From: Vesta saturnalis
Taxonomy: Eukaryota > Arthropoda > Insecta > Coleoptera > Lampyridae
NCBI GenBank assembly: GCA_036346205.1
Contig: JARFJB010000987.1
Location: 1,809,501 to 1,873,500, forward strand
Reading direction: 5' to 3'
DNA: 64,000 nt
Below, piece after piece: positions 33,402 to 44,782 of this stretch. The notes below the pieces were generated by a model, which saw only the letters and a list, made by a program, of their open reading frames with translations, was not told the DNA's origin and did no database searches. The position numbers were made by a program, and so were the translations under genes. The stretch's first letter is position 1. The number at the start of each line of letters is the position of its first letter.

Positions 33402-34815
33402 AGTTATCGAACTAAAATTAAAAATTGGTGCATAGGTAATAATGTCAAGTTATGTGATTAAAATTGTGGAGATTTTTCTGACGAAAAATCTTACAATGTA
33501 ATTGTGAACTGTAAACAATATATATTAGTGCTTAATAAATATTACAATGATATTGACAGGAACAATCCGTTGCATTTAGCAACAATAACAATATACTGCA
33601 TCGGCAATTATGATCTATTAAGTGGTATCGGTACATATAATACAGTGCAGGGACAGGCTAAAAGGGATAAATACATGATATAAAGCAAAAGGTATAGAAG
33701 CATTTTTTAAAGAAAATTTAATTTTAGAATTTTGAAAGTTTTTCGTAGCGTAATATAAAACCCATAAAAAATAGTCATCAAAACAAGTCTTTAAAGTACC
33801 TTTTGTGTGTACATAAGACACTATAACTTTGGAGCAAGAAGTATAGAAACCGTGTTTAAGATAACTCAATTTTACAGACATTATTATAATCAAAGTTTTT
33901 CGCCACATCGAGAATGAGTCCTAAACGGAAGAATCCCTAACGTACCTTTTATGGATATACCGAAAATGATCAAATTTGGAACAACAAATGTGAAGTTCTT
34001 TTTTAAACATAATTCAACAACTTATCTTTATACAATTTTTTGTACAGTAATAAATAAGCCCAAAGAAGCTACAGTCATAGCCTTTTTTAAAGATAATTAA
34101 TTCAATTTAACACAGATCTTAATGAAAATTGTTCATAGAATAATGAATAAGCGCTACTAGTCCTAAATTAAGTAAATGTCTGGAAAACTATTAAGTTTAA
34201 AGTAAAAAGTATAGGAAATGATTCACTTTTAGGAATATCTTAGGCACATTTTCTTCTATAAGGTATCAAATAAGTCTCAAAAATGTATATCAATATGCTT
34301 TAATACTATTGTAATAGAGAAGTATTTGTTTTCATCGGCGCTTATTTTTGCAGATTGCTTATCATTGAGCGTTTGGCCCCTAGGTGCCTGGTAAATCATA
34401 GATTAACGCAGAAGAAAAAAAGGTAAAGTGTAACTGTAAGTTGAATACACATTGTGTGTAAATAGAAAATGTCATAAAAATAAGTTGTGACTGGAAAACT
34501 TCGTATTTGGGTAGGATGTGATTTATTGTGATCACTAGTACTCAGTAAATTGTGTACACGTACCATAAGGAATTGTGATTGCGTAATAGTACATTTGTCT
34601 GTGCTCATCAAAACGGTTACAATTCCTGTCAAATTGTACCCTATACCCGATTATTGATTACAAATAAAAAAGAGTCTTTAATAATTGCTAATTACAACAA
34701 ATGTAATAGTAATAAATTATTTATGGACATATAATACAAATAATATGAATTAACTTTAAAACTTTAATACAACTGCACGCGTACATAATGTACGTAATAT
34801 ATTGATGTAACTTTT
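33400..34815. other. No supported gene
   Basis: AT-rich sequence. I see no coding or repeat structure that I can support. Confidence 0.4.
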
Positions 34816-34824
34816 GTATCCATC

Positions 34825-35110
34825 CAGACATTCAGCTTACGGTAAAAAAGAAAGCTGATGGAAGTTTGCCATTTTCAGATATATTAGTTTCCAGAACAAA
34901 TCATACCTTTCTCTGAATGTTTATCGAAAACCTACACCCACCGAAAGGTATCTTCATAAATATGAAAATGCGATCTTCCACCATTATTACACACAATTAA
35001 AATACTTAGCTTTTGAGCTTATAAATGGTGTATTTTTATATTTACATTTTACATAAATCTATAGGTTTCGATAAAAACTACAGTTATCGTCTTTAGTAGT
35101 GGTACTATCT
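34825..35110 (+). pseudogene. Penelope-like RT C-terminal fragment fused to an inverted 3' end
   Basis: 34825-34975 translates, with one or two frame changes, to DGSLPFSDILVSRTNHTF, then NVYRKPTPTERYLHKYEN. This is the end of the Penelope-like reverse transcriptase (the VYRKPTxTxRYLH motif). It then runs into 34980-35105, which on the minus strand is the 3'-end module of the same kind found at 30440 and 52830. An RT end joined to an inverted copy of the 3' end fits the known inverted terminal organisation of Penelope elements. Confidence 0.62.
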
Positions 35111-35184
35111 TTAAGAATTTTTTAAGATGCTAGAACACATTTATGAGATATATGTTTTTCTGAGCCCTTTTCATATTTACATTA

Positions 35185-36003
35185 TACCCGTTCTGCCGAA
35201 TTTTAGAGTTGAGACATTACGTCGACAAAGATCAAAACGCCGAACGACATTTAGGACATTTCACCGCATTCCCAATACGCCGACTGTATATTTTAACAGG
35301 TCAAAACGCCGAACGCCATTTCATTCGAATCACTGTATTATCAGTCTGGATTTACCACATAAGCGTCTCGTAAACGATATGAAACGTTACTTCTTTGTTT
35401 TAACTGTACAACTGATCGAGCCATTGCTCCTTTGAACTTTGTGGTATGTAGTAAAAACATTGGAATTTACAAAGGGAAGCATGAAGAAAATACAGTCTGG
35501 TGTGGATCAACACATGACCTTCCAAACAAATTTAATCCTCATTTTGAATTTCTGAACCTTAGATTAAAAATAGTGAAATAATACATTGTAAAAAACAACA
35601 ATAGCCTTTTATTTCAGAAGATTAATTTTTCATTAATACTTATAACTTACTATAAAAAAGCTGGTGAGTAAATCTAGTCCTGCAATATTAAGTTTCGGCG
35701 CTTTGGATCTTTGAAATTATCGTTCGGCATTTTGTAATGGTGCAATAGTAGAATTCGACGGAATGGGCGCAGTCGGCGACATGATCGGCGGCGTTTGGAC
35801 ACGTTCGGAGTTTTGGACTTTTAAAATATGTTGTCGACGTCCTAAACACCATTCGGCGTTTTGGCCGTTGTCGACGTAATGGCACAACTCTAAAAGTCGG
35901 CATGATGGGTATATTCGGCGTAATGGTTGGCAGCGCTTTAGACAACTTCGGTGTTTTGGACCATTACAATATAGAGCCGGCGTTTTGGGAATTCGGCGGA
36001 ATG
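35185..36003. mobile_element. Ladder-arm palindromic element, word CAAAACGCCGAA
   Basis: Left-arm bases 35185-35260 match the reverse complement of 35841-35918 at roughly 80% (for example TTTTAGAGTTG and CATTACGTCGACAA in both). The word AAAACGCCGAA and variants are repeated through both arms. The next left block (35255-35320) matches the far right end (about 35940-36003), so each arm is itself built of tandem sub-blocks. The centre is AT-rich and non-coding. Confidence 0.75.
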
Positions 36004-36159
36004 TTCAAGTTCCTATTAAAGATCTAGTTAATCTTCACAAAAAGTAAATAAAACGATAGTTGGCTTTGAAACTCGTTTATCTAATTGTTACATCAGGCTT
36101 ATCTCTACGTCTTCATATTTCATACATTTATTTGGCAACTTAATTAATTTTGTTAAACT

Positions 36160-36240
36160 GGTTGATTTACTCAGGACCATAACTGTAATTGTTTTTGAAA
36201 ATTTGTATAACGCATAAATAAAAATACATGATTTGAAATC
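36160..36240 (+). repeat. Penelope-like 3' hairpin module (4)
   Basis: ACTCAGGACCATAAC, TGTAATT, GTTTTTGAAAAT, followed by ATAAATAAAAATACATGATT; diverged copy in direct orientation. Confidence 0.5.
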
Positions 36241-37285
36241 CAAAAGGTAAATATCTTAATTATGATCAATTATTAATTGAGTTTTGATAAATCAGAATCA
36301 CATTCTTTAGTCACCTGAAAAAATGTTGAAACGTATCCATTGAATCTACACTTAAGTAGTGGTGCATGCAGATTGGATCCATGTCCAACCTTTTGCTTCT
36401 ATATATTTCCGCATACTTCCTTATACCTTCTTCGTACTTCGTGTACTTCCTTGAAACTTCCTGCGCTTCTTCGGTAATTCCTCCCCCTACATCATACTAA
36501 TCTTATTAAAATAGTACATTTTCCAAAAATATTAAGACCATATGGTCCGCTGTTGCTGCTGCCCGAAAACGCCTTCTACAAAAATATGATTATTTTCTGA
36601 CGTTACACGAAATGCCCATACCTCAAATTTCTTGGATGTCGTTAATCACTATTTAAGGTATGAACATAAAATAAAACCTTCTGTATATTTTTGAACCTTG
36701 GACTTGGTGGGTTGTGATATGTATTATACTAGGTGAAGGAGCATATTTAAGCATACTTAATTTTCTTTTGCTTTCATTTATTTTATAGAGACGTCTGTTG
36801 TTTTCCTCTTTAAAAAAGTTTCTTCATACCAATTTTTTGAGTTTTTGGATCCAAATTTCATCCACTAAATACGTGTAATGTACTCGGTTGTATCAAGGTT
36901 AAGTATTTTATGAAAAAAAATCGTGCTCGAAGTCTATGAGTAGCTTCATATAAATCATACTATATAACTACTACATAGGTCCGCAATGTTGCCAGAATTA
37001 CGACCATTCAAGAGAAATTAAAATTTCTTGTCGAACACTTTACAACACATCATAATTTATTTACCGCGTAAAACTGTAGAACTCTAACAAATACCGTTAT
37101 ACAATAATTACTCCCTTGAATTTCCTCAGTATGTCGTAGAACCTTATCTTCACAATTCCTCTACTTCCTCTTACATCCTCGTTTTTGTTCACATACTTCC
37201 TCAGTGGTTTACCTGAGGCCTGTTCTATATTTTGATTAAGGTTATTTTGAATAATTAATACATGAAATCAGGTTTTGTATTCTAC
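36241..37285. other. No supported gene
   Basis: AT-rich sequence. The repeated CTTCCT words at 36390-36480 and 37130-37200 look compositional. Confidence 0.35.
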
Positions 37286-37289
37286 TAAA

Positions 37290-37910
37290 ATATGATATAT
37301 AATGTAACTAACACAAATATTTATATAACAGAAATTCTCTATCGGCAGGGCAGTGCGGTTTTTTTTTACAATCAGAACGTTTCGCAGATATTAAGTGAAT
37401 ATTTAGCAAAAAAGTCCTCATTTTGTACATTTGATGAAAGCGAAAATATAAACAAATTAAAAATAGCAGTACCTAACTGTATAATCATGTCGTGGAACGC
37501 ATTTTGGAAGCGTAATATACGTAGGATGCTCACTTTACCTTTTACACTTTTTGTTAACGCTACATACTGCAGGGATAGAAAATCATGTGCTGGTCACATT
37601 ATATTCTCATGTACAGAAGGATCATGCGGTTGTTTTTATTCCTGACAAATTTCTGACGAATTGTTAAAGGTCTTGAAAGCATTTTTTCGAAGGGGAAGTC
37701 CTATTCGAAAATTATCAGTTCAAAATGATAATATACCTTATAACGAAAATCACCGGAAGGCATAATTAATGCTATCTAGCATGAATATTAGGCAATATTA
37801 AACGTATAACGTGAATACAATTATGATACATAACAATTAGGGATTTAAATGTATTAAAATTTAATAATTAGGACATTCATGATTGGGTTATCACTCATAT
37901 TACTTAAATT
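37290..37910 (+). repeat. Dispersed repeat family Y, copy 1
   Basis: Homologous to 42590-43640 and 49388-49960. Shared words include GTGAATATTTA...CATTTTG, GAAAATATAAA, AATATACGTA, GGATCATGCGGTT and GAAGGGGAAGTCCTATTCGAA. The open frame at 37292-37645 is not conserved in the other copies. Confidence 0.6.
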
Positions 37911-37912
37911 AA

Positions 37913-38209
37913 AGGTGGTAGGCATGTATACTCCATGCCAGCCGGGGAGGTACCAGCACCCTTACCATGGGCTCCTTAATATTGGGTCTCCGATTTTCTG
38001 AGCTCGGTAAGGGCTGCCGGTTACCTTTTCCTTCATCCTTAATCTATTCTCATCGTTATTCTTCCTTCTCGCCCTCACTGTCTTCCTATCGGATTAAAAG
38101 TCCCAAATTACGATTCATTATCCCTCTATCCATCCTTCTAAGTGTTCCTGAGTGCTTTAGCACGATAGGCCAAATTTAGCCTGTTCAGGTCCACAATCAT
38201 AAAAAAAAA
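37913..38209 (+). mobile_element. Internally deleted LINE derivative (SINE-sized)
   Basis: The first part (37913 to about 38109) matches the 5' end of the LINE at 54391-54574, starting AGGTGGTAGGCATGTATACT. It then joins directly, after CCCAAATTA, to the LINE 3' end (ATTCATTATCCC..., as at 57527-57626), ending CACAATCATAAAAAAAAA. About 2.95 kb of coding sequence is absent. The 5' end, 3' end and poly(A) are all present, so it is a discrete 297-bp non-autonomous unit. The first part has an extra 16 bp or so that the 54-kb copy lacks. Confidence 0.88.
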
Positions 38210-38219
38210 GAAATAAGAT

Positions 38220-38615
38220 TCTAGAAAATTTGAATTGCATAAAAGTTAAAATAATCAACATACCATACTATAAAATAATCAAAATGAAAATAATAAAAAG
38301 CGTTGGTGACGATACTGCTCCTTGTTCTACCTCTATTTTAACTGATTTCTTCTTGTTTGACCTTTTACTAGCAGCCCTGTATTGAAGTATATTCTTGAGA
38401 TATGATTCAAACCATTTTTGTGTATGGCCCCGTGTTCCAGCATTATAGAGGGATTCTAACATTTTTTTGTGATCAAAGATCGAATGTCTTTTTTTACTCT
38501 ACGAATAGAACAACCACTTATTCTCTTTGTCAATGTTCATCTAGATATTACTTACTGTTTCTGTTGCGGCTGGTTTTGTGCATGATTTTGTTCGAGATGC
38601 ATACTCTTGTTACAG
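38220..38615 (-). pseudogene. Jockey-like RT fragment
   Basis: The minus-strand frame 38462-38268 contains HKKMLESLYNAGTRGHTQKW, FESYLKNILQY, and IEVEQGAVSSPTLFIIFI. These correspond to the RT motifs around KAFDxxDHxxLLxKL, the SYLxNRxQ helix and GVPQGSVLGPLLFxIYIND. The upstream part (38460-38560) is out of frame. The QG-x-V-x-x-P core is degenerate (EQGAVSSP). Related fragments lie at 40.0-42.3, 43.7-44.0 and 47.8-48.4 kb. Confidence 0.6.
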
Positions 38616-38617
38616 AT

Positions 38618-39600
38618 CAGTGGTTCTCAAACATATGAACAGCGGAGTACCGATGGTCTGCCTAAAGTAGGTAGTGGCCCGCAATGCGTGAGATATTCCA
38701 CAGAAAAATCGAGAAGCTACATCAAAAGATACCGATATCATGAATTAAGCTAGCAGTTATTTCGAACGGCCTTCTATGGGAAAAGCTTGCTTGTTTTTAT
38801 ACTGATATAGTTCCCGTGATTTTAGGGTGATACTGTGGTTAGTTAAACTTAACTTACAAATTCTTCCGCATCAATCACAACAAAATGTAACCCACCGTTA
38901 AGCGTTAGTTTCCCAAATACTTCTAGAATGTCTTGCCAATATCATGCCAATGCTTCTAAAGTGGTTAACGTTAAAAAAAATAGTGCTCTCAATACACGTC
39001 TTTTAAAAATTATGTACCGCAGTGGATTCTGAGCACAAAAACTAGTTTTCCGTGTTGAAGTACGTTAACTTTCCAAGGGAAAATGCTCGGACGATTACCA
39101 GAACTTAAGGAAGTTGTTCTTAGCAGAGCAAAAAATGGACGATCTATTGAATCAGTTTTGTGATCTTACCTAGTGGATAATTACGTACATAAATAAACCT
39201 CATTCGCAATTGCAATAACAATTTAAAGAATATGGCAAATATATTCATATTAATAAGCTGCATGCCTTCATTTGTAAATCGGAGCTGTGGCTACCTAAAC
39301 TTGGAAAAGAATATTATGCCCAATTTGACACTCTTAGAACGCTGATTGACAATCTAGATGCAGCTCATGTTACATTCGAGTCCAAAATACGAAGAAACGT
39401 TATGAATTATTTGCAAATAATGATTAAACGAATTTAACCGCTAATTTTAAGAATGCCATGAGATTGAAAAGGGCCTTTGAAATTGACTCGGAGTCCTTTG
39501 ATAGTTAATGTCGCGGAAGTGGTTTATAAAGTTTAAGAGAAATAATTGCTAAAGGACAGCAACTTCAGGGACTCCATTGAAAATGAGAACCTGGAACTGT
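38618..39600 (+). mobile_element. hAT transposon remnant
   Basis: It starts with CAGTGGTTCTCAAACATATG, a canonical hAT terminal repeat. At 39190-39425 a plus-strand frame, with breaks, reads NLKEYGKYIHINKLHAFIC, KSELWLPKLGKEYYAQFDTL and SKIRRNVMNYLQ. This resembles the transposase region between the DDE core and the C-terminus in FAM200/ZBED5-like proteins (LQGKN...LHxxIxAFxxKLxLW). Multiple stops show it is dead. A right terminus was not found. Confidence 0.5.
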
Positions 39601-40085
39601 TTGGTATAAGCTTTAATGCATCCCCGAATTCAATACCTTGCTTTGCGGTATCAAATAATCTTTTTAACCGCTCACCTATGCGAACAATGATTTTCCTGTA
39701 GTGATTTCAAAAAGTATCTCTTGCACGCAAGTGATGAGGTAAGACAAGCGTACCAGGTCGCTAAGAATGTCACAACTGGTGAAAACCTCATTGAATTTTA
39801 GTTTTGTTTTATTCTGTGACGCTAATGTATTAAGCTCATTTGGTGATAAACTTACCACTTTAAAATACTACATTACAAACCTGGCAAAAGATTTTTTCCA
39901 AAAAATTTTAAGAAGTACAGTTATAAAACCATTCGTTTTTTATTTACCAAAAACTGTATTTTTAATTTCTGCACAACTTTTCAATCATTTTTACGAGTGT
40001 TTGTGTGTTTAATATCTGTCTGTAATTTTCAGGGCTTTTATGATCTTCTCCCTTGTACAAAATGATATTCAATAGATTTAAACCG

Positions 40086-40334
40086 CTAAGGAGAAATTTC
40101 ATCTTCCCCGCTTGGCTTTTTGCTTGGAAATCTTTTAATGAAATTTCTTACTTCGTGCTCTTTTGCGAGGGACATAACCATATTTTCCCTATTTTCGTCT
40201 GTGTTGGTTGCCACTTCAACGTAGTATTTGTTTAATACTTCAGCTACAGCTGTGTCCATGTAAGTTCTGTTGTGTATATTAAGCGGATTTGCGTACTTAA
40301 TTTTTATTGTTTGACTATATTTAATATTTTCCAT
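40086..40334 (-). pseudogene. Jockey-like RT N-terminal fragment
   Basis: An 82-residue frame reads YANPLNIHNRTYMDTAVAEV, LNKYYVEVATNTDE and EVRNFIKRFPSKKPSGEDEI. This is the start of the RT domain in jockey-type elements, where the block IxxLPxKKAPGxDxIS comes first. The remaining RT is missing or out of frame downstream. Confidence 0.6.
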
Positions 40335-41403
40335 GTTTCTCTAAGGTTACATTCCTCTTCTTCAAGCTTTCTCGGAAATATATGCTGATTAACTTCCTGA
40401 GATTGGTTAATTCATTTCTAAGGGTTTATTAGCTGGTTCGTCTTATGTTTGTCTAATCTTCTTTTATTTTTCCTTTTAATAACTGGGATACCGATTGTTT
40501 GACAGGTCTTTTACTTTCGTACTATGATCAATTGCTTGTTTTATTTTGGACACTAAATTATTGTACTACTCATTTACATTTCAAGATGGTACAAATACAA
40601 TTGGGTTTTCATTGATATATGAATTTAGTTTTCCGTAGTTGGTTTTTTAATATATAAGGTTCTGCCTATACGATCTTCTTTATGATGTGTGCATTTTGAA
40701 CCTGCCATTACATTTCTATGTCTTTGTGGTCTTTGTCCATTATTGATATCTCATAGTTAATGTTTTAAATATTTGTTTTCATATGGTTTAGTAGATGATT
40801 GTCGAGCACTTTGTGTTTATTATGTTGTAGTCTGTGACTGGGCATAAGATTCCCGTTAAAATTGCGCATGATAGAACAACCCCCGTCAAAAGAACATCCC
40901 GACCACACAGCCCAAATCTAGATTTTTTTTTTAATTTTTCATTTGCTACGTTGCAGTTAACGCACTATTTAAATTACGCCGTGCAACTATTTCTATTATG
41001 GTCTCTGGTCAATTATGGAACGATCATTTATTACCATAATCACTACTGTCCGTATTGACCAGATAAGAAGCCTCGAAATATGCTTATATCTTCAAAAATT
41101 GCACGATCCCATCGAATTTTGACTTTGCTGAAAGGTTGATTCAGCGAATTTGATGTATATGGTATGGTGTATGCTATATTCTTCTGTTTTCAGATATTTC
41201 AGCTCAATAACGTCTTCTTTTGTGTTTTTATTTTATTTACTATTTCTCCGTTGCTATAATTTTCTATGTCCGCTATTATTTTAACCATTAATTTGGAGAG
41301 TTCTACGATGTGTTTATTGCCTGATTTCCTTTTTTGTTATTTCTTCTGTTTGATTCCACCGTTTTTTACATTCTTTATTTTTAGGATACCTGTTTTTTGA
41401 AAA

Positions 41404-41992
41404 AGAGTGACGATATAAGAGCCCCTACAAAACAGCTCGCTTGACAATTGAATGGCCCATGCCAACATAGGCCCTCACAAAACCGTCCAGGTTAAAATAG
41501 CTCTAAGTAAAGTAACTCAAACAATGTTTTATTGTATGAAACCTAATCACAATAAAATATAAAATTTACTTTCATCAAAAATACACTTTCTGTGGTAATA
41601 AGTCGTTTATATTAGGAATTTTCCTATGTAATTTTAAAATTCCTAATACGGTATGGCGTACGTCCAACCCCAGGCCTTTTTAGCACTAGTAAAAATTATT
41701 CCAAAGTAATTGTACCTCGCAACTCACCTAGTATTAAGCGTTTTAAAATTCACCATATGTTGGAGAATTGTCAGTATCAAATACTTACACGTATTATCTT
41801 ATAAGGTTTACTTTGATGAAGGTAAATTTTATATTTTAATGTGATTGGGTTTTATACGACAAAACTTTTTTGAATTATTTTATTTGGAGCTATTTTGATC
41901 TACGCTGTTTGTTGGGAAATTATTTTGTCGGGTGCTATTTTGTCATGAACCATTTTGTCGGGGCTCTAACCCCTGAGTCTTTTGTCACGATT
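41404..41992. mobile_element. Ladder-arm palindromic element, word GACAAAATAGC
   Basis: The arms are about 180 bp. Left 41404-41580 and the reverse complement of 41815-41992 share the series GAGCCCC...ACAAAA...ATAGCTC and end in the common inner part AATAAAATATAAAATTTAC (right: ATTAAAATATAAAATTTACC). The word (GA)CAAAATRGCC recurs every 15-18 bp in the outer arms. A smaller hairpin with 13-bp perfect arms (41610-41622 with 41636-41648) lies near the centre. No coding capacity. Confidence 0.8.
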
Positions 41993-42589
41993 TAGCAACT
42001 TTGGATTATATAATTATTTTAGGATCACATTGTGTTTGTATTGGTGTTGCACATGTGGGTGCATTGGGTTTCCTTTTTTAAGATACTTGCTTAGGAGACT
42101 TTCAGGCATACTCAACACTTTTATTCTTCCTACTTCCTCCAATAAGACTGTTTGCCAGTTTTTGGAGATTACCATGATCAGTTTTCGAATTTTCGAACAC
42201 TATTGCTTTAAGTTGGAAGCTACACTAATGGTTTTGTTAGAATTTGTAGCTGACTTCAGGGTTGTTTTTATTTATCGACATTCTTTACAAAAGCAATTCA
42301 TCTTAGCGACTAATATTATTTTGTAACTGTTGTCTCCATTTCTCACACAGCCCGAGTGCACTATATGTCCCACAAAATGTACAGTCCGGCTCCTTCAGCT
42401 TGCCCACCTATCCGCCATCTTGGACATTTTGTATGTTGGAGTAAGTTGCACCAAACAGTACATAACGTAGGAGAAACCGTTAACAAATTTTCTTGCAGAT
42501 TGGTTGCCTATGTAATGTAGTTCTGGTATATCTATAAAACCCCTAACAGGGTAATGCAATTTTTCCACAATCAAGAAATTTGCAGAAGT

Positions 42590-43640
42590 ATTTGATTAAT
42601 TGAATCAGTGAATATTTAAGAAACAAAACTACATTTTGAACATTTGATATACGCGAAAATATAAATCAATCAAAAATAGCGGTGTCCTCAGTGGCTAACG
42701 CTATGATCATAACGGAGAACGCGACTTAACATTGTAATGTACTTACCTTATATTTTTTTCAAATTAAAGTGAGAATATAATCTAGCGAATCTAAGTTCAA
42801 ATAATAACAAAGTCATAACAGTATTTTAATTGTGAATTATTAAAAATTGTAACGTACACACAGTAAGAGATTGCCTCGAGTGGGACTTGAACCCTCGATC
42901 ACTACTTATATAGAGTAGGGCTCTACTATCTGAGCTATCGAGGGAGTTAGTTCCACTCGATCCAATCCTAAACTGTATGTACCTTACTAGTTTTGATGTT
43001 ATATAATTCTTATATATTTTTGTAACCAGTCACTTTTGTGGCAATGTGTCTATAAGCTTGAATTTTCCAAGTTTCGTACAGACCACAAGACTGGAATATA
43101 AAAATAGTTGCTTTTAGGCAAGTAATTAATACAAACTAAAGTCATGTGATGGCCATATCAGCTTTTTATTTATAGAACGAGCATGCGCTTATTCCTAAAC
43201 AAGATACCCTTATTTTCAAGGTGCATATTCGAAGCGCTTGTGTTTATGAAGCATGAGCAACGAATTATCGAACGCTTTGAAGTTGCGAAGGGGAAGTCCA
43301 ATTTGAACATTATCTATTTAAAATGGTAATATATAACATAAACTACGTGTGGTTATTTTTGAATTATAAAATTTTATGGACATTGCCTTGAATGTTACAG
43401 ACTGACCTCCGTTTGTACCTGTACAAAGTTTCTGTTATCCGGCTACAGTATCCACATAACAAAAACAGACGTAATAGTTGGTATTGGTTTAATAACGTAA
43501 ACAAAAATTACTGGAAGGCGTAATTAATACAATCCTAGCGTGAACATTCGGCAATATTACACGCATTAAGTGTGTCGTGAATATAGTTATGCTTCATACT
43601 AAAACTTCAAATGTATTAAAATTTAATAATAAATTAGTGA
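42590..43640 (+). repeat. Dispersed repeat family Y, copy 2 (interrupted by tRNA-like segment)
   Basis: Matches copy 1 (37290) and copy 3 (49388) at both sides: 42600-42770 and 43150-43340 carry the shared words. The intervening 42780-43140 with the tRNA-like sequence is absent from the other copies and is probably an insertion. Confidence 0.55.
42872..42944 (-). tRNA. tRNA-like sequence, anticodon ATA (pseudo or SINE head)
   Basis: The minus strand folds as a cloverleaf. The acceptor CCCTCGA/TCGAGGC has a mismatched first pair. The D stem is GCTC/GAGC, the anticodon stem CTACT/AGTAG with loop CTATATA, and the T stem GAGGG/CCCAC has one mismatch. ATA would be a Tyr decoder, but eukaryotic tRNA-Tyr uses GTA and has an intron; the base after the anticodon is T instead of a purine. 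A-box- and B-box-like words are present. It shares many positions with the tRNA at 1735 (CTCGAT at the start, CAGAT, TACTCTA, GGTTCAA, ACTCGAGG). I regard it as a tRNA-derived repeat or pseudogene. Confidence 0.55.
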
Positions 43641-43744
43641 TTGATTTTTTATTTATATTAAATAAATGAGCATCTTGAGAATTCAACTTCTTGATTTGAA
43701 GAAAATTAGGTTCTTTTTTAACAATTATTCTGGATTTAACTTGA

Positions 43745-44060
43745 ACTTAGTGAACGTAATAAAAATAAGTAGGGGAGAGTTGCCTTATCAGCAAACAGGG
43801 TAGGCGTAGTTCCTGAAAGTGTTTAATGAAAGTAATAAAAAGCATTGGTGACAATACTGGTTCTTGTGACACCCCTACTTTAACTGGTTCCTTCTTGCTT
43901 GACTTATTAGCAACCTTATATTTGGAGTCTATTCTTAAGATGTCATTCAAATCATTCCTGTGTATGGCCTCTCGTATTCTAGCATTTTAGAGGGATTCCG
44001 AAAATTATCTACATCGAATGGCTTTTTTTTAGTCTATGAATAGAGCAACCTGTTGAGAAC
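43745..44060 (-). pseudogene. Jockey-like RT fragment
   Basis: The minus-strand frame 43950-43747 contains YKVANKSSKKEPVKVGVSQE then PVLSPMLFITFI, parallel to 38268-38462 and the RT block SSxxxxVxxGVPQGSVLGPLLFxIYI. The catalytic part is missing. Confidence 0.55.
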
Positions 44061-44745
44061 ATTTTCGTGTAGGATTTTATTCGGAATCCATACCCATCTC
44101 CTGAGCCTTTAGTAATTTTTCCGTCAGCTCGCAATAATGAGAACTAATTGAAAATGGTCTATTTCAGACAGACTTGCGAATATTTAGAAAAAATATTTCA
44201 TTTAGAACAGGGAATGATAAAAACAGTAAAGGAATCATATGGCTTTATAATATACAGAGTGTTTCATTTGAAAAAATCAAGAATCGCGTTTTGACCTACC
44301 CTGTAAAGAATATAGTCATTTTAACAAAATGCAAGAATCTATTACCGATTCTCACAAAGTTAAAAAAAAGGTTTGATTACCCAGTCATCAAAAATATTAT
44401 ATAAGAATGATGCTAATCTCTACAGCACCCTTGCATAACTACATTGCGGGGTAAAAAAGTAGAATTCAAAAAAGCAATAACATACAAGGTGTACCACTTA
44501 AATACGACAAGTTTGTTGTCTCCTACATTTGCATAACATCCTTTATGCATATAGTTGATTAAAAAATATATACGCCGCCATTGTCTCTAACTCTTGCCTG
44601 CAACTTTGTTTTTTAACTTTAATATTAAAGCCTTAATTGATCGAGGCCGTAGTAAATTGACATGGTGTATAATCTGACAAGTTTGTTTTGTTCTTTTACT
44701 TTTCCTTTTGGCAACTGCGGTACTCATTCTTTGCTAGCTTAACTT
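44060..44745. other. No supported gene
   Basis: AT-rich sequence. ACAGAGTGTTTCATTTGAAA at 44257 and ACAAGGTGTACCACTTAAAT at 44483 resemble transposon termini in direct orientation, but I cannot pair them. Confidence 0.3.
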
Positions 44746-44747
44746 AA

Positions 44748-44782
44748 CTTAACTTAACTTAACTTAACTTAACTTAACTTAA
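44748..44782 (-). repeat. (TTAAG)n 3' tail of RTE copy C
   Basis: About seven tandem pentamers at the 3' terminus of the retrotransposon. Confidence 0.9.

Larger units (their letters stand above)
40020..42340 (-). mobile_element. Jockey-like retrotransposon, decayed, interrupted
   Basis: On the minus strand the RT N-terminus is at 40334-40086. The stretch 40500-40730 is homologous to 47815-48000 and 41985-42100 is homologous to 48330-48420, so two copies of one element exist. Between them lies a ladder-arm palindrome (41404-41992), plus one ladder-like half at 40845-40920. Frames are badly broken; gag and endonuclease parts are not confidently resolved. Confidence 0.45.

Noticed and set aside
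42872..42944. Functional tRNA-Tyr
   Set aside because: Anticodon ATA, no intron, mismatches in the acceptor and T stems, and a pyrimidine after the anticodon.
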